Notes: generated by a model not told the origin, from the sequence alone. Positions 1-12,009 are shown, counted from the first letter of the stretch. The stretch: 64,000 nucleotides of DNA from Primulina eburnea (GCF_022965805.1 NC_133101.1:16959054-17023053), one strand, 5' to 3'. Made by a program: numbers and translations.

Positions 1-3
1 TGT

Positions 4-1178
4 TTGTCAGAAATAAAGACGGTTCAAATGAGACTCTGCATTGACTATCGGCAATTGAACAAGGCTACGATAAAGAATAAATATCCTTTGCCTCGTATTG
101 ATGATTTATTTGATCAGTTGCAGGGTTCTTATATTTATTCCAAAATCGATCTGAGATCTGGATATATTCAGCTGAGAGTCAGAGATTCTGATATACCGAA
201 GACATCTTTCAGAACCAGGTATGGCCACTATGAGTTTATAGTCATGCTGTTTGGTTTAACGAATGCTCCAGCTGTATTTATGGGTTTGATGAACCATATA
301 TTTCAAAAATATCTTGATGATTTTGTGATTATCTTTATTGATGATATTCTGATTATTCAAAGAATATAATTGATCACGCTGAGCATTTGAGAATCGTACT
401 GAAAACTCTGAGGGCCGAGAAACTGTATGCAAAGCTATCGAAATGTGAGTTTTGGTTGAAACAAATTGTATTTTTGGGGCACATTATATCTGGAGATGGT
501 ATTTCTGTCGATCCTAGCAACTTTGAGGCCGTGATCAACTGGCCTAGACCGACATCAGTGCCGGATATATGTAATTTTATGGGTTTAGCGGGCTATTATC
601 GTCGATTTATTAAAGATTTTTCTAGTATTGCTAATCCGATTACGCAGCTAACCCAGAAGAATGCCCCTTTTATTTGGTCAGAAGCATGTGAATCCAGTTT
701 TCTAGAGTTGAAGAAGAGATTAACCAGTGCTCCGATGTGGAATATTCCGTCAGGTACTGGTGATTTTTTTGTTTATTGTGATGCTTCTCACAGGGGACTT
801 GGTTGTGTTCTGATGCAGCAAGGACATGTTATTGCTTATGCCTCAAGACAATTAAAACCACATGAGACTCGCTACCCGATTCATGATCTTGAATTGGCTG
901 CCATTGTATTTGCATTGAAGATCTGGCGACACTATCTATATGGTGAGAAGTTTGAAATTTATTCTGATCACAAGATTTTGAAATATCTATTTTCACAGTC
1001 AGAACCGAATTTGAGACAACGGAGATGGCTTGATTTGTTGAAAGATTTTGATTGTGAAATCAAATATTATCCGGGAAAGTCAAATGCAGCAGCTGATGCG
1101 CTGAGTCGAAAGGTATGTTTTTTATCCTTATCGACGATTGGTGTTTCAAATTTGATTGAAGATTGCTGTTTTTTCTAG
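4..1178 (+). pseudogene. gypsy reverse transcriptase and RNase H (G1)
   Basis: Two reading frames (4-369 and 387-1178) together cover the RT palm and thumb and the RNase H domain. Visible RT motifs are [25 protein letters not shown] and the catalytic FIDD near 340. A frameshift just after FIDDIL breaks the enzyme. RNase H shows its acidic residues in YCDAS, DLELAA, YSDHK and ADALSR. A second frameshift in a T run near 1165 separates this part from integrase. In a live element these domains copy genomic RNA into cDNA in cytoplasmic particles. There is no start codon because the polyprotein begins upstream of the window. The family call is firm; function is lost. Confidence 0.92.
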
Positions 1179-2397
1179 ATTAGCGTTTGAGACAGATTGT
1201 AAACCTTTGAGACTTAATACTATTCAAGTTGAACCAGAGTTGATTTTGAGAATCAAAGAAACACAGAAAGTTGATCAGAATATTCAGAATTCGATTTCTA
1301 TGGTCAGATCAGGGCATCGATCAGAATATCAGGTTCGTGATAATGTATTATATGTGAATAACCGTCTTGTTGTGCCATATGTTTCAGAGTTGAGACAACA
1401 GATTTTGGCAGAAGCACACGGTATTTGTTTTAGTATTCATCCTGGTGGCAGAAAAATGTACAATGATATGAAGAAACAATTTTGGTGGAAACAGATGAAA
1501 TCAGATATTGCAGAGTTTGTATCCAAATGCTTGAATTGCCAATAGGTGAAAGCAGAGAAGAAGAAACCAGGAGGTCTATTGCATAGCTTATCTATTCCAG
1601 AATGGAAATAGAATCACATTTCCATGGATTTTGTGACGAAGCTACCACGATCCTCCCGAGGTTGTGATGCGATTTAGGTCATTATTGACAGATTAACCAA
1701 ATCATCATGTTTTATTCCTTACCGAATGACATACAGACACGATCAGATGGCAGAGATTTATGTCAGCGAAGTGGTCAGAATGCATGGAGTGCCAAAGTTC
1801 ATTGTATCAGATCGTGATCCTCGATTTACTTCACACTATTGGCACAGTTTGCAACAAGCTCTAGGTACGAAATTACACCTGAGTGCTGCATATCATTCAC
1901 AGACAGATGGACAATCAGAACAGACTATCCAGACATTGGAATATATGCTTAGAGCTGTAGTGCTAGATTTTGGCACTAGTTGGAAAGATTCTTTACCACT
2001 TTGTGAATTCTCCTACAACAACAGCTATCAGACGAGTATAGAGATGGCTCCGTTTGAAGCGTTGTACGGCAAGAAGTGCAGATCTCCTCTCTATTGGAAT
2101 GATATCTCTGAGGTACCTGAACTTGGACCTGACATGATTCGAGATATGACTAAGAAAGTAAAGCTGATTCAGCAGAGAATGAAAACAGCTAAGGATAGAC
2201 AAGCCAAATATGCAAATATTCGACTTCGACCTATAGTATTTGAGGCAGGAGACAGAGTATTTCTGAAGATTTCTCCTTTCAAAGGCGTTGTCAGATTTGG
2301 CAAGAGAGGGAAATTGTCTCCACGTTATATCGGCCCGTATGATGTTCTTGAGAAGATAGGTGATCGTGCCTATAGACTTGTACCGTTATGCCGTTGA
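1156..2397 (+). pseudogene. gypsy integrase, degraded C-terminus (G1)
   Basis: The integrase has an N-terminal zinc-binding H2C2 module ending KCLNCQ near 1540. A core follows whose acidic residues can be seen in MDFVTKL, SDRDPRF and GQSEQ (about 1625-1925), then the GKLSPRYIGPY region near the end. In-frame stops occur at 1543, 1609 and 1674, and after 2397 the frame is lost. The chromodomain-like tail seen in G2 cannot be followed here. Integrase would insert the cDNA into host chromatin. This copy could not make an intact protein. It is more complete than the G2 integrase, since it still has the DDE glutamate and the last zinc cysteine. Confidence 0.9.
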
Positions 2398-2459
2398 AAC
2401 GTATTTAGAGTGAGATTTATTGCTTTGAATTGAAAGTTGATATTGTTCCTCTCGAATAG

Positions 2460-3460
2460 ATTATTCCAGACTTGGTATTGAAGACTTCGAATTCGAGAGT
2501 TCAACTTCAGAATCAGTAAAAGAACGAGTCAAAGCCAAACCCCGAGAAAAGAAAGTTATAAGTCAATGTTAAACTGAGATTTATAACTCAAGTAAGATGT
2601 AACTTGATTTTCCCAAAACCACATACTACATTGTTATTGTTTAGATATATTCGAATTCATTGTATTATGTGCTTGTTTTATTGATTTATAGAAAAGCAGA
2701 GAATAGAAGATGGATATCGAGAACGAGTCTTTGGCAGAGGTGCCAAGTCACTTGACGTTTGGTTTATATCGATGCGCTTAGGAGAAGATCGACTCTTATT
2801 ATAGATACTCGATATAGTGTACCAAAGTCTGGGAATAAGAACGTACCACCATCTAGAAGGGGAGAGTAGATGGGAGACTGTTGCGTTCTTATTCAAACCG
2901 GGATCCCTAGATAAGAGTCGAGTCAAAGATTAAGAGTTTAAGAGTTTGATTTACATATTTATATCTAATTATGTTCCGCAGATTATGATGCAAGCTATTT
3001 GATACATGTTTTATGTTTTTGTTTATGCTGGTATGAAATGCATGTATACATTGTTTATACTGGGAAATATATTTCTCACCGGAGTTATCCGGATGTTGTT
3101 GTGTTTGTATGTGTGCATGACAACAGGTGGGACAGGATCAGGGTCGAGAAGAGGATGAAAGATCGAGATTAGAGTGGTGATCCAGGCATAGATGTAGAGC
3201 TGGTTTTCAACACATGATATGTAGTTGATGAACACTAGTTTGTTATGAATTTGGTTTGAATAAGTCTTGTATCTTTGATCTTGTTGTAGACATTACACTT
3301 GATCTTGTAAATTAAATAAAATGAAGCATAACTTGTTTTAGTATTTGTACACTTGTTTATGAAGTGTTCAACTTTTTAAAAAAAATCGACCTAGTATATT
3401 TAAATAATCAACTTAATCCCAAAGAAGATTGAAGAAACGAATAGGGTCCGGGTCCCCACA
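2460..3460 (+). repeat. 3' LTR of G1 (5'-truncated or diverged)
   Basis: This stretch follows, in order, the second half of the G2 LTR. Shared blocks include ACTTGATTTTCCC, ATTGTTTATACTGGGA, TCACCGGAGTTA and ACAACAGGTGGGACAGG. It ends in TCCCCACA at 3460. The left edge could not be fixed: homology fades near 2410-2470 and no clear TG start or polypurine tract is visible, so the U3 portion has probably been deleted or has diverged strongly. Confidence 0.7.
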
Positions 3461-3789
3461 CTGCCGAAAGAGGTGTGTTAAAATTAATTAGGGAATAATT
3501 CTTTGGTTAAATAATTTTCGTACCAGTTGTAAAGGTCAAAAAAGTTTTGGTCTTTCTTCGTTGTGATGTGTCTAAAATTTCTCTCCATCAAGGGCGGAGC
3601 CAAAAAAATGAAATAAGGGAGAAAAAATAATTTTTAAAATATTTTAACATCAAAACATATAAATTAAAATATAGTAATAGATATTTATCTTAACAGTTCA
3701 TTTCATCACTTTATGAATATCGAAGTGAAAGGCTTGACTAAATTATTGTATGTGTATCACACATTGTTGGGTGTAATAATTGTCCATAT

Positions 3790-4135
3790 TAGTTGGAACA
3801 GTCGAAACATGATGCTTGGGCTACTGTATGGTTTAAAATATTAGAGTTGCATCGTTATCAACACCTATAGCTTTTGGTAAATATGCGAGAGTTCGGTCAT
3901 ACAATTTGTATTAGAGTCAATGTCACGTGTTCGATTCTCATTGATTGCAAGGAGAGCAATTATTAAGAGATAGATTTTTGAGCAATAATTGTTCTTCCTG
4001 AGTAGAGCAATTGAAACGTGGTATTTGAGATGTTGTACGATTTAAAAGATTAGAGTTGCACCGTTACCACCAGCTATAGTTTTTGGTAAAGCTGCAAGCA
4101 TTCAATCCTACACATGTGTTGCATTATAATTGCCA
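3790..4135. repeat. diverged tandem duplication, period about 209 bp
   Basis: Two imperfect copies share TTAGAGTTGCAYCGTTA (3841 and 4050) followed by CTATAGYTTTTGGTAAA. Between them lies GTGTTCGATTCTC, which resembles a Pol III B box, so a tRNA-derived SINE remnant is possible but weak. A related phrase recurs at 31275-31310. Confidence 0.45.
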
Positions 4136-4365
4136 CATTTTGTTGTAATAATAATTTCTAGAACGTTGTTTGTTTAAAAGACCTTAAAATTACTCAAATT
4201 AATTTTTAGAGTCGTCTCCAAAAAAATTTGATTTTTAACAAAATTATTGAATTTGAGCATGTTCAAAATTTTTTGGAGACGAATTCGAGTCGAAATTATT
4301 TAATTGATAATTTGCGAGCCGCTCAAGATCTTTAATATTTTATTGATATAGCATAATTATTTATT

Positions 4366-4433
4366 AAATGAATATATTATGAATTTTTATTTCTAAGTTT
4401 GAATCGAAATAAAAATTCATAATATATTCATTT
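4366..4433. repeat. perfect 28-bp inverted repeat with 12-nt loop
   Basis: Arms 4366-4393 and 4406-4433 are exact reverse complements and are separated by 12 bases. The arms are very AT-rich and start AAATGAATATATTATG. The hairpin may be a short MITE remnant or a cruciform-prone site; no target-site duplication was recognised. Confidence 0.75.
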
Positions 4434-5632
4434 TTTTTATCTATTAGAGTATGTGTCCAGCGAACCAACTTGTGATTTCTGTTTTATTTACTCTTATGTA
4501 AAAATAATTTTTATTTTAATAATATTTTAAGATTTTAACCAATTATGTCATTTAATTTATATACATATCCATGCAAGCTGAATAGATAAAGTCTTTAAAT
4601 ATACATGAAGTACACTGAGGTCTATCTCGCAATGTAAAGTCATGAAACTCATTAGAAATCATATCATATCTTTCAAATTTTAGAAGTCTATTGGCACAGT
4701 TAATGCAGTTCACACTTGGTGAATGGAAAGCTAATTGAAATTCATTTAAGTGCTGCTCGAAAAATGTGGTGCTAAATTGCATACATGTAAGTATGCTTTT
4801 ATTGGTCAAGATGAATATCATGTGTTGGCTCCACATATATCTTTTGTGGTTCTCATTGGGATTGAGTTATTGTATTCGTTGAACTCTTCGTATTGGGTCG
4901 ATCGATGATGATGAAGTCATTGCTAGTATTCATAAACAAACAAATTTACGACTTCACCATTTTCAGTGAGTAATTTTTCTTTCTTTCAATATAAATTTTC
5001 CTAATTGTTAGTGTTTGCATAGAAAATTTTGTAGGCGTGCCAGACACAAAATCGTACCAAATGAATAATCTGACTTTTATTATCAAGCGACACAGATCCG
5101 ATTTTTTGTTAATTCTAACTCCCTCAGTACGCTATAAAGTTAAGAATTTAAACGAAAAATCTGATGAAATTTGTAAAAAAAAAAATCCATGAACAACATC
5201 TAATCTAATTATGTTATTATGAATTGAAATAACATTTTTACAACTATAAACATAAAAGTTGTTCAGGAATATGCTAAGAAATTTACGATAAACTAAAAGG
5301 AATGAAGATAAAATCGAAATTTGCAGAAGCTTTTGTTGTAGATCTTTTTGTGTTGATGAGTTTGTGTAGAGTTCGTTCTTAGATTCTTCTTTCTGCTTTT
5401 GTACGATACTCATCAACGATTGATGCTCGTTTTTTTACACGACCATGTACGTGTGATAGTGGCCTCGTTCATGGCCCATAACTTAGTCAATCTTGCATCT
5501 CCTCAAAATTTCAGACGCCAAATCTCTTTTAACCTAATGGGATGGAAATGTTTTCTTTCTACTGTGCTTCTATTCCATATATTTCCTTGGACCATCAATT
5601 TTATGTTATTTTATTTTTCAAGGCCAACAAAT

Positions 5633-6543
5633 TGTTGGACTTTGAGGCTTATTGGGCTTATCTTTGAATGAGAAATTGGATAAGCAAGCAAGGCCTAGTT
5701 CATGGCAAGTGGGAAATGTCCCACATAGGAAAATAGACATAGCATTGATGAGCTTATATTGAGTTGCACTTTGTAGAGGTGTAACAATGATTGGTCAAGA
5801 GGCTCTCTCTCGCGCGCACAGGCGCAGGGGGGTGCAAATCATGGGCCCGATTTGCATTGGAAAAAGGCTTGACTTGTGTGCAGGCGTACGTGCGCGACCT
5901 GGGCGCGTCGAATGTCGGATCGATCAAGGCAAAATTTCCCATGCTATTTTTATTTTCGAAAATTGGAATTATGGTCCAAGACCTTTGGTATTTCAGCTGA
6001 CCCTTGGTGTTGTAACTGAGATGGCCTTTGGTGCTTCAGCTGCTAACTTTTGGTGCTCCGGCTGCTGGCCTTTGGCCTTTCGGATGACCAACGGTTACAG
6101 CCGTAACTGTCCATATGAGTGCCTATAAATAGAGGCAGCCTCAAGTCTTTCAGTATCATCCAACACACTCTCCAACATTCCCAAATTCTCGAAGCTTTAC
6201 TTGTTCTGTTGTCTCGGCTGCTGCTGCTCCTACCAGCTGCTGCCTCTCTGTTGTTGCTCTGCCCAGTGATATAGTTTAGGTACTTCCTCAGTTCGCCGTG
6301 GTGGTGCCTTGTGCTACGGTACTACTGGTTTTCCGTTGTATCCTGGGAAACAGACGTCCGCGTTCATCCTCGCAGCACACACCGGAGGGGACGAATCTGT
6401 TTTAAGGACACTGTATTACATACAGGCCTCGGTTTGCTTTAATTTTTGCACTGTCCTGCTGTTTTGTTTATCGCAATACTGTTCGATTTACTAGTTCTCT
6501 TTTCGTGTACCTTTCTGTTTGTGCGTACACGTTTTGTATAACA
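5633..6543 (+). repeat. 5' LTR of C1
   Basis: 911 bp, TG...CA ends. A TATAAATA box lies at 6124-6131 and the RNA start is probably about 30 bases downstream. The U3 contains a CG-rich patch (CGCGCGCACAGGCGCAGG) and a set of CTTTGGTRYTTCAG-like short repeats at about 5980-6080. Compared with the 3' LTR it lacks about 20 bases near 5940. Confidence 0.95.
6124..6131 (+). promoter_or_regulatory. TATA box of C1 5' LTR
   Basis: TATAAATA within GCCTATAAATAGAGGC, repeated at 11585-11592 in the 3' LTR. Position and context fit the LTR promoter that drives genomic RNA. Confidence 0.7.
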
Positions 6544-6583
6544 ATCTTAAAATAGAGTACTTATAACGAGTTTTGTTTCAGAT

Positions 6584-7480
6584 ATGGCTACTGAAACTAA
6601 CGTGCAAAGGGAAACTGTTCATGTTGTCCCTCCTCAAGTTGTCACTCATGGTACCCCACGTGCTGCTGCGGTTGCTGTTCCAGCAAGTCACGGTGAAAAA
6701 CCCGAAAAGTTTACTGGTGTGGACTTCAAAAGGTGGCAGCAGAAGATGCTGTTTTACTTGACGATGCTGAACCTGGCTAGATTCCTCACGGAGGATGCTC
6801 CTAAACTCAACGAGGGTGAGGGAGATGTTGAATCTGTTAGTGCGGTTGAGGCATGGAATCATTCTGATTTCTTGTGCCGAAACTATGTACTAAACGGATT
6901 GGCAGATTCGCTCTACAACTTGTTTTGCGAAAAGAAAACGGCTAAAGAGCTGTGGGAATCCCTCGACAGAAAGTACAAAACCGAGGATGCCGGGGCCAAG
7001 AAGTTTCTTGTTGGTCGCTCTCTGGACTTTAAAATGGTGGATTCAAAGCCGGTTATCAGCCAAGTTCAAGAACTCCAAGTGATTCTTCACGAGATTCACG
7101 GTGAGGGGATGACTTTGAGCGAATCATTCCAAGTGGCTGCTATTGTTGAGAAGCTACCACCAGCTTGGAAGGATTTCAAGAATTACTTGAAGCACAAACG
7201 AAAGGAGATGAATGTTGAAGAGTTTATTGTTCGACTTCGTATTGAGGAAGACAACAAGAGTTCGGAAAGAAGATTGTTCTCTCCTGTTGCTGCTAAGGCA
7301 AATGTTGTCAAGCATGGTCAAAGCTCGAAAGAGAGAACCTTCTCCTCCTCCAACAAAAAGTTGAACATGGGACCCAAAGGAGGCGTTTCAAAGAAGTAGT
7401 TCTCGGGAAAATGCTATAACTGTGATGGCATGGGTCACAAGGCATCGGAATGTAAGAAGCCAAGGAGAAACCGAGAGGCA
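6584..7480 (+). pseudogene. copia Gag capsid-nucleocapsid (C1), stop before zinc knuckle
   Basis: The ATG at 6584 lies 40 bases after the LTR. Residues 40-230 form the UBN2-type copia Gag capsid domain, with [12 protein letters not shown] near the start and [14 protein letters not shown] near the end. A TAG at 7397 interrupts the frame. Directly after it the same frame encodes a CX2CX4HX4C zinc knuckle (CYNCDGMGHKASEC, 7412-7453), the RNA-binding nucleocapsid module. Gag would build the cytoplasmic particle. The TAG most likely reflects decay, because copia Gag and Pol are normally one open frame. Readthrough is not supported by a CAATTA-like context. Confidence 0.9.
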
Positions 7481-8940
7481 AATGTGGTAGAGAACATTTC
7501 TCAGGAGGTTTCAAACATGAATCTCTGTGCTGTAATATCAGAGGTTAATCTGGTGGGTTCGAATCCAAGGGAGTGGTGGATCGACACGGGTGCCATTCGC
7601 CATGTTTGCTTGGATAAGGAGATGTTTGCAACTCTTGAGGAATCTGAGAATGGGGAAAAGCTGTTCATGGGAAATTCCGCCACTTCTGAAATCAAGGGTC
7701 AAAGAAAAGTTGTCCTAAAGATGACATCGGGAAAAGAACTGACGTTGAACAATGTGTTGTATGTGCCTGACATCCGCAAGAACTTGGTGTCCGGGTCGCT
7801 TCTTAACAAGCATGGTTTCCGCATTGTCTTCGAGTCATATAAGGTTGTTTTGTCTAAGAGTGGAATGTTTGTTGGCAAATGTTATGTTTGTAATGGTTTG
7901 TTCAAACTAAATGTAATGGCTATTAAGCCCGTGATCAATAAAGTTAATACTTTTGCTTACTTGCTTGAGTCTTCTTGTTTATGGCATGGTAGACTTGGAC
8001 ACGTTAATTACGATACAATTCGTAGATTAATAAACATGAAAAGCATTCCTGCATTCCAAATTGATAAACAACACAAATGTGAAACTTGTGTTGAGGCAAA
8101 ACTAACGAGATCATCTTTTCGAACTATTGAAAGAAATAGTGAACCACTTGATATAATTCACAGTGATGTATGTGATTTAAAAGGTGTACAAACTCGTGGT
8201 GGAAATAAATACTTCATTACTTTTGTTGACGATAGCACAAAATTTTGTTATGTGTATCTCCTCAAAAGTAAGGATGAAGCTATTGATAAATTTATCCAAT
8301 ATAAGAGTGAAGTTGAAAATCAACTTAGCAAGAAAATTAAGGTGCTAAGAAGTGATCGTGGAGGTGAATATGAATCATCGTTTGCTGAGTTTTGTGCTCA
8401 ACATGGTATCAAACACGAAAGAACTGCACCTTATTCTCCTCCGCAAAATGGCATTGCAGAGAGAAAAAATCGCACTTTGAAAGAAATGATGAATGCGTTG
8501 TTATTAAGTTCTGGTTTACCACAGAACATGTGGGGGGAAGCTGTTCTAACAGCAAATTACCTTTTAAATAAGGTGCCCCGAAAAAAGCAAGATAAAAGTC
8601 CATATGAGTTATGGAAAGGTAGAAGTCCTTCCTTCCAATATTTGCGAGTGTGGGGGTGCCTTGCCAAGGTAGCAGTACCCACTCCAAAGAAAGTAAAGAT
8701 ATGACCAAAAACCGTGGATTGCATTTTCATTGGATATGCTCAAAACAGTAGTGCGTATCGTTTTCTTGTATATGAATCTCAAATACCTGATATTCACAAG
8801 AATACGATAATGGAATCAAGAAATGCTTCGTTCTTTGAACACATGTTTCCATGCAAATCTAAGGAAGAACCAAGTTCATCCAAAAGATTATATGAAACAA
8901 TTGATGAAGAACAAGAGCTTGAAAAGACATTGAACCTAGA
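7481..8940 (+). pseudogene. copia protease and integrase (C1)
   Basis: The protease active site reads WWIDTGA (catalytic Asp codon at 7583). The GAG-pre-integrase zinc module follows (LWHGRLGH...CETCVEAK, 7980-8100). The integrase core shows Asp in HSDVCD (about 8160), Asp in RSDRGGEY (8353) and Glu in AERKNR (8459), so the DDE triad is intact. A TGA at 8702 interrupts the frame in the integrase C-terminal region, and a frameshift near 8940 separates it from RT. Integrase would join the LTR ends to host DNA and leave 5-bp duplications, as seen around this element. Confidence 0.92.
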
Positions 8941-10548
8941 CGTAGCAAGAGAGCTAGGACTGAGAAATCCTTTGGACCGGATTTCATCACTTTCATGATG
9001 GAAAGTGAACCTCAAAGCTTCAAGGAAGCAACTAGTTCATCTGAGGGACCTCTATGGAAAGAGGCTATCAATTCTGAAATGGAATCCATTTTACAAAACC
9101 ATACGTGGGAATTAGTAAATCTTCCTCCGGGAAGCAAACCACTAGGCTGTAAATGGGTTTTCAAAAGGAAAATGAAATCAGATGGAACAATAGATAAGTA
9201 TAAAGCCAGATTGGTAATTAAAGGTTACCATCAACGTGAAGGGCTTGATTAATTTGACACATATTCTCCTGTATCGAGAATAACCTCTATTCGTGTGATA
9301 CTAGCGATTGCCGCATTGCGGAATCTTGAAGTACACCAAATGGACGTAAAGACGGCTTTTCTAAATGGAGATTTAGAAGAGGAAATTTACATGGGACAAC
9401 CTGAGGGATTTTTTGCGATTGGGCAAGAAAATAAGGTTTGTAAACTGGTGAAGTCTCTATATGGCTTAAAACAAGCACCAAAGCAATGGCACAAAAAATT
9501 TGATAAAGCCATGATGGAAAGTGGATTTAAATTCAGTGAATGTGACAAATGTGTATACATAAAAAACACTGAAAATGGATATGTCATTTTATGTCTTTAC
9601 GTAGATGACATACTTATCATTGGTAGTAATGATAAGATGATTAAATCCACAAAGAAACTATTGAACTCAAGATTTGACATGAAAGATTTGGGCTTAGCCG
9701 ATGTGATCCTTGGAATTAAAATCCATAGAACATCAGAAGGGATAGTCCTAAGTCAGTTACATTATGTTGACAAAATACTTAAGAAATTCAATAACGATGA
9801 CTCTGCATTGGCTAGAACCCCGATAGATACCAGTCAGCATCTATCAAAGAATCGAGGTGAGAGTATGTCTCAATTAGAATACTCTCGAGTCATTGGAAGT
9901 CTGATGTACCTAATGAGTTGTACAAGACCAGACATAGCCTATGCAGTAAGCAAATTGAATAGATTCACGAGTAATCCAGGAGTTGAACACTGGAAAGCAA
10001 TTATCAGATTGCTAAGATACTTAAGGTACACTCGTGATCATGGGCTGCACTATACAAGATATCATGCTGTTATTGAAGGATACAGTGATGCAAATTGGAT
10101 ATCTGATATGAAAGATTCAAAATCTACAAGTGGGTTCGTATTTACTTTAGGAGGTGCAGCAATTGCGTGGAAGTCTTCTAAACAAACTGTAATAGCCAGA
10201 TCCACAGTGGAATCTGAGTTTATAGCTCTTGACAAGTGTGGTGAAGAGGCTGAATGGCTGCGTCACTTTTTAGAAGATGTTCCAAGATGGGAAAAACATG
10301 TGCCGGCTATATGCATACATTGTGACAGCCAATCTGCGATTGTTAGGGCACAAAATAATATGTATAATGATAAGTCTAGGCATATACGTCGTAGACATAA
10401 TACCATTAGACAACTACTCTCAACTGGAGTTATCTCTTTTGACTATGTAAAGTCAAAGGATAATATAGCGGATCCGCTAACCAAAGGGTTAAACAGAGAG
10501 TTAGTTGCGAAAATGTCAAGGGGAATGGGGCTCAAGCCTATAGAATAA
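8936..10548 (+). pseudogene. copia reverse transcriptase and RNase H (C1)
   Basis: RT begins with GCKWVFKRKMKSDG and continues through [10 protein letters not shown], the YGLKQAP motif and the catalytic YVDD (9598-9609). RNase H carries its acidic residues in YSDANW, TVESEF and HCDSQSA and ends with [10 protein letters not shown] near the C-terminus. A TAA at 9250 interrupts the fingers region; downstream the frame is open to the natural stop at 10546. The product would copy element RNA in the particle. The C-terminal 417 codons are intact, but no start codon would make a functional RT from them alone. Confidence 0.93.
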
Positions 10549-11073
10549 ATTAGTGCGAACGAAAACCCAACCTATGCTGACTGGAGATCCCAAGATCTAG
10601 GTTCAATGGGACAACCTAATCGCATTAATTTGGAGAATCACTGTGGGGGTTATCCCTAGTCCATTCCTATTATAAAACAGTGAATGTTGAGGATAAGCTT
10701 ATGGCTTTTAATGATTCTGATAAGAAGCAATATAGAATCATCTATGTGAGAGAAAGGTGGGGCCGCTTCGAAGGAATTGCAGGGCTCAATTCTAGACCCT
10801 CTTGCAGAACCAGGAGTGTGTTCATGGCCAAAACGAACACAATCATGAGAACTGAATAGTATTAGGAAGAGTCTTGTGTGAAGTATATCTTAACTCACAC
10901 AAACGGCTGTACAGTTCAAAGACATCATGTCTACTGTCAACCAGTGAATTATTATGCTTTCACAAGGGAAGGTTCAAAGGGTAATACCTACCTATCCTAT
11001 GCAAGATTCAACTGTTGAACTTTATCACGGAAAATCGTTGAATATCTTTTCAATTTCCATTCATGTGGGGGAT
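10549..11073 (+). other. 3' untranslated region and polypurine tract of C1
   Basis: Noncoding stretch between the pol stop and the 3' LTR. It ends in the purine tract ATGTGGGGGAT (11063-11073), the expected primer for plus-strand synthesis. No accessory ORF is visible. Confidence 0.75.
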
Positions 11074-12004
11074 TGTTGGACTTTAAGGCTTATTGGGCTT
11101 ATCTTTGAATGGGAAATTGGATAAGCAAGCAAGGCCTAGTTCATGTCAAGTGGGAAATTTTCGTCAAAGGAAAATAGACATAGCATTGGTGAGCTTATAT
11201 TGAGTTGCACTTTGTAGAGGTGTAACAATGATTGGTCAAGAGGCTCTCTCTCGCGCGCACAGGCGCAGGGGGGGTGCAAATCATGGGCCCGATTTGCAGT
11301 GGAAAAAGAATTGACTTGTGTGCAGGCGTACGTGCGCGACCTGGGCGCGTCGAATGTCGGACCGATCAAGGCAAAATTTCCCACCGAGGTTCACGTGGCT
11401 TTTGCTATTTTTATTTTCGAAAATTGGAATTATGGACCAAGACCTTTGGTATTTCAGCTGACCCTTGGTGTTGTAACTGAGATGGCCTTTGGTGCTTCAG
11501 CTGCTAACTTTTGGTGCTCCGGCTGCTGGCCTTTGGCATTTCGGATGACCAACGGTTACAGCCGTAACTGTCCATATGAGTGCCTATAAATAGAGGCAGC
11601 CTCAAGTCTTTCAGTATCATCCAACACACTCTCCAACATTCCCAAATTCTCGAAGCTTTACTTGTTCTGTTGTCTCGGCTGCTGCTGCTCCTACCAGCTG
11701 CTGCCTCTCTGTCGTTGCTCTGCCCCGTGATAAAGTTCAGGTACTTCCTCAGTTCGCCGTGGTGGTGCCTTGTGCTACGGTACTACTGGTTTTTCGTTGT
11801 ATCCTGGGAAACAGACGTCCGCGTTCATCCTCGCAACACACACCGGAGGGGGCGAATCTGTTTTAAGGACACTGTATTACATACAGGCCTCAGTTTGCTT
11901 TAATTTTTGCACTGTCCTGCTGTTTTGTTTATCGCAATACTGTTCGATTTACTAGTTCTCTTTTCGTGTACCTTTCTGTTTGTGGGTACACGTTTTGTAT
12001 AACA
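11074..12004 (+). repeat. 3' LTR of C1
   Basis: 931 bp, near-identical to 5633-6543. It carries the TATA box at 11585-11592 and about 20 extra bases near 11385-11405. It is followed immediately by the target duplicate CAAAT. Confidence 0.95.
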
Positions 12005-12009
12005 CAAAT

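Larger units (their letters stand above)
1..3460 (+). mobile_element. G1: 3' half of a Ty3/gypsy LTR retrotransposon
   Basis: The window opens inside reverse transcriptase and continues through RNase H and integrase into a 3' LTR that ends in GGGTCCCCACA at 3460. The same terminus bounds the 5' LTR of G2 at 25249 in inverse orientation, and the two pol regions are closely alike, so they belong to one family or sister families. The 5' LTR, gag and protease lie outside the window. The coding part has several stops and frameshifts, so this copy is dead. Placement in the chromovirus (Tekay/Del-like) branch is inferred from the long LTR and the chromodomain-like C-terminus of its relative G2. Confidence 0.9.
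3461..5632. other. AT-rich intergenic DNA
   Basis: No gene is recognised. Open frames of up to about 94 codons occur on both strands but have no recognisable motifs. The stretch holds a diverged tandem duplication (3790-4135) and a perfect 28-bp hairpin (4366-4433), listed separately. The last five bases, CAAAT, are the target site of copia element C1. Confidence 0.6.
5633..12004 (+). mobile_element. C1: full-length Ty1/copia retrotransposon, TSD CAAAT
   Basis: LTRs at 5633-6543 and 11074-12004 both run from TGTTGGAC to TTTTGTATAACA. They are flanked by the 5-bp direct repeat CAAAT (5628-5632 and 12005-12009), which marks an intact insertion. Between them are gag, protease, integrase, RT and RNase H in the copia order on the + strand. 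A purine tract (ATGTGGGGGAT) sits directly before the 3' LTR. Coding is broken by stops at 7397, 8702 and 9250 and by a frameshift near 8940. By eye the LTRs differ at roughly 25-30 positions plus an indel of about 20 bp, so insertion was moderately recent. Confidence 0.96.

Noticed and set aside
3900..3950. tRNA gene near the GTTCGATTC word
   Set aside because: No acceptor stem, anticodon arm or A box in register; at most a SINE remnant.
5754..6494. Frames inside the C1 LTRs (also 11136-11955)
   Set aside because: They lie within LTR sequence, are duplicated in both LTRs and have no domain.
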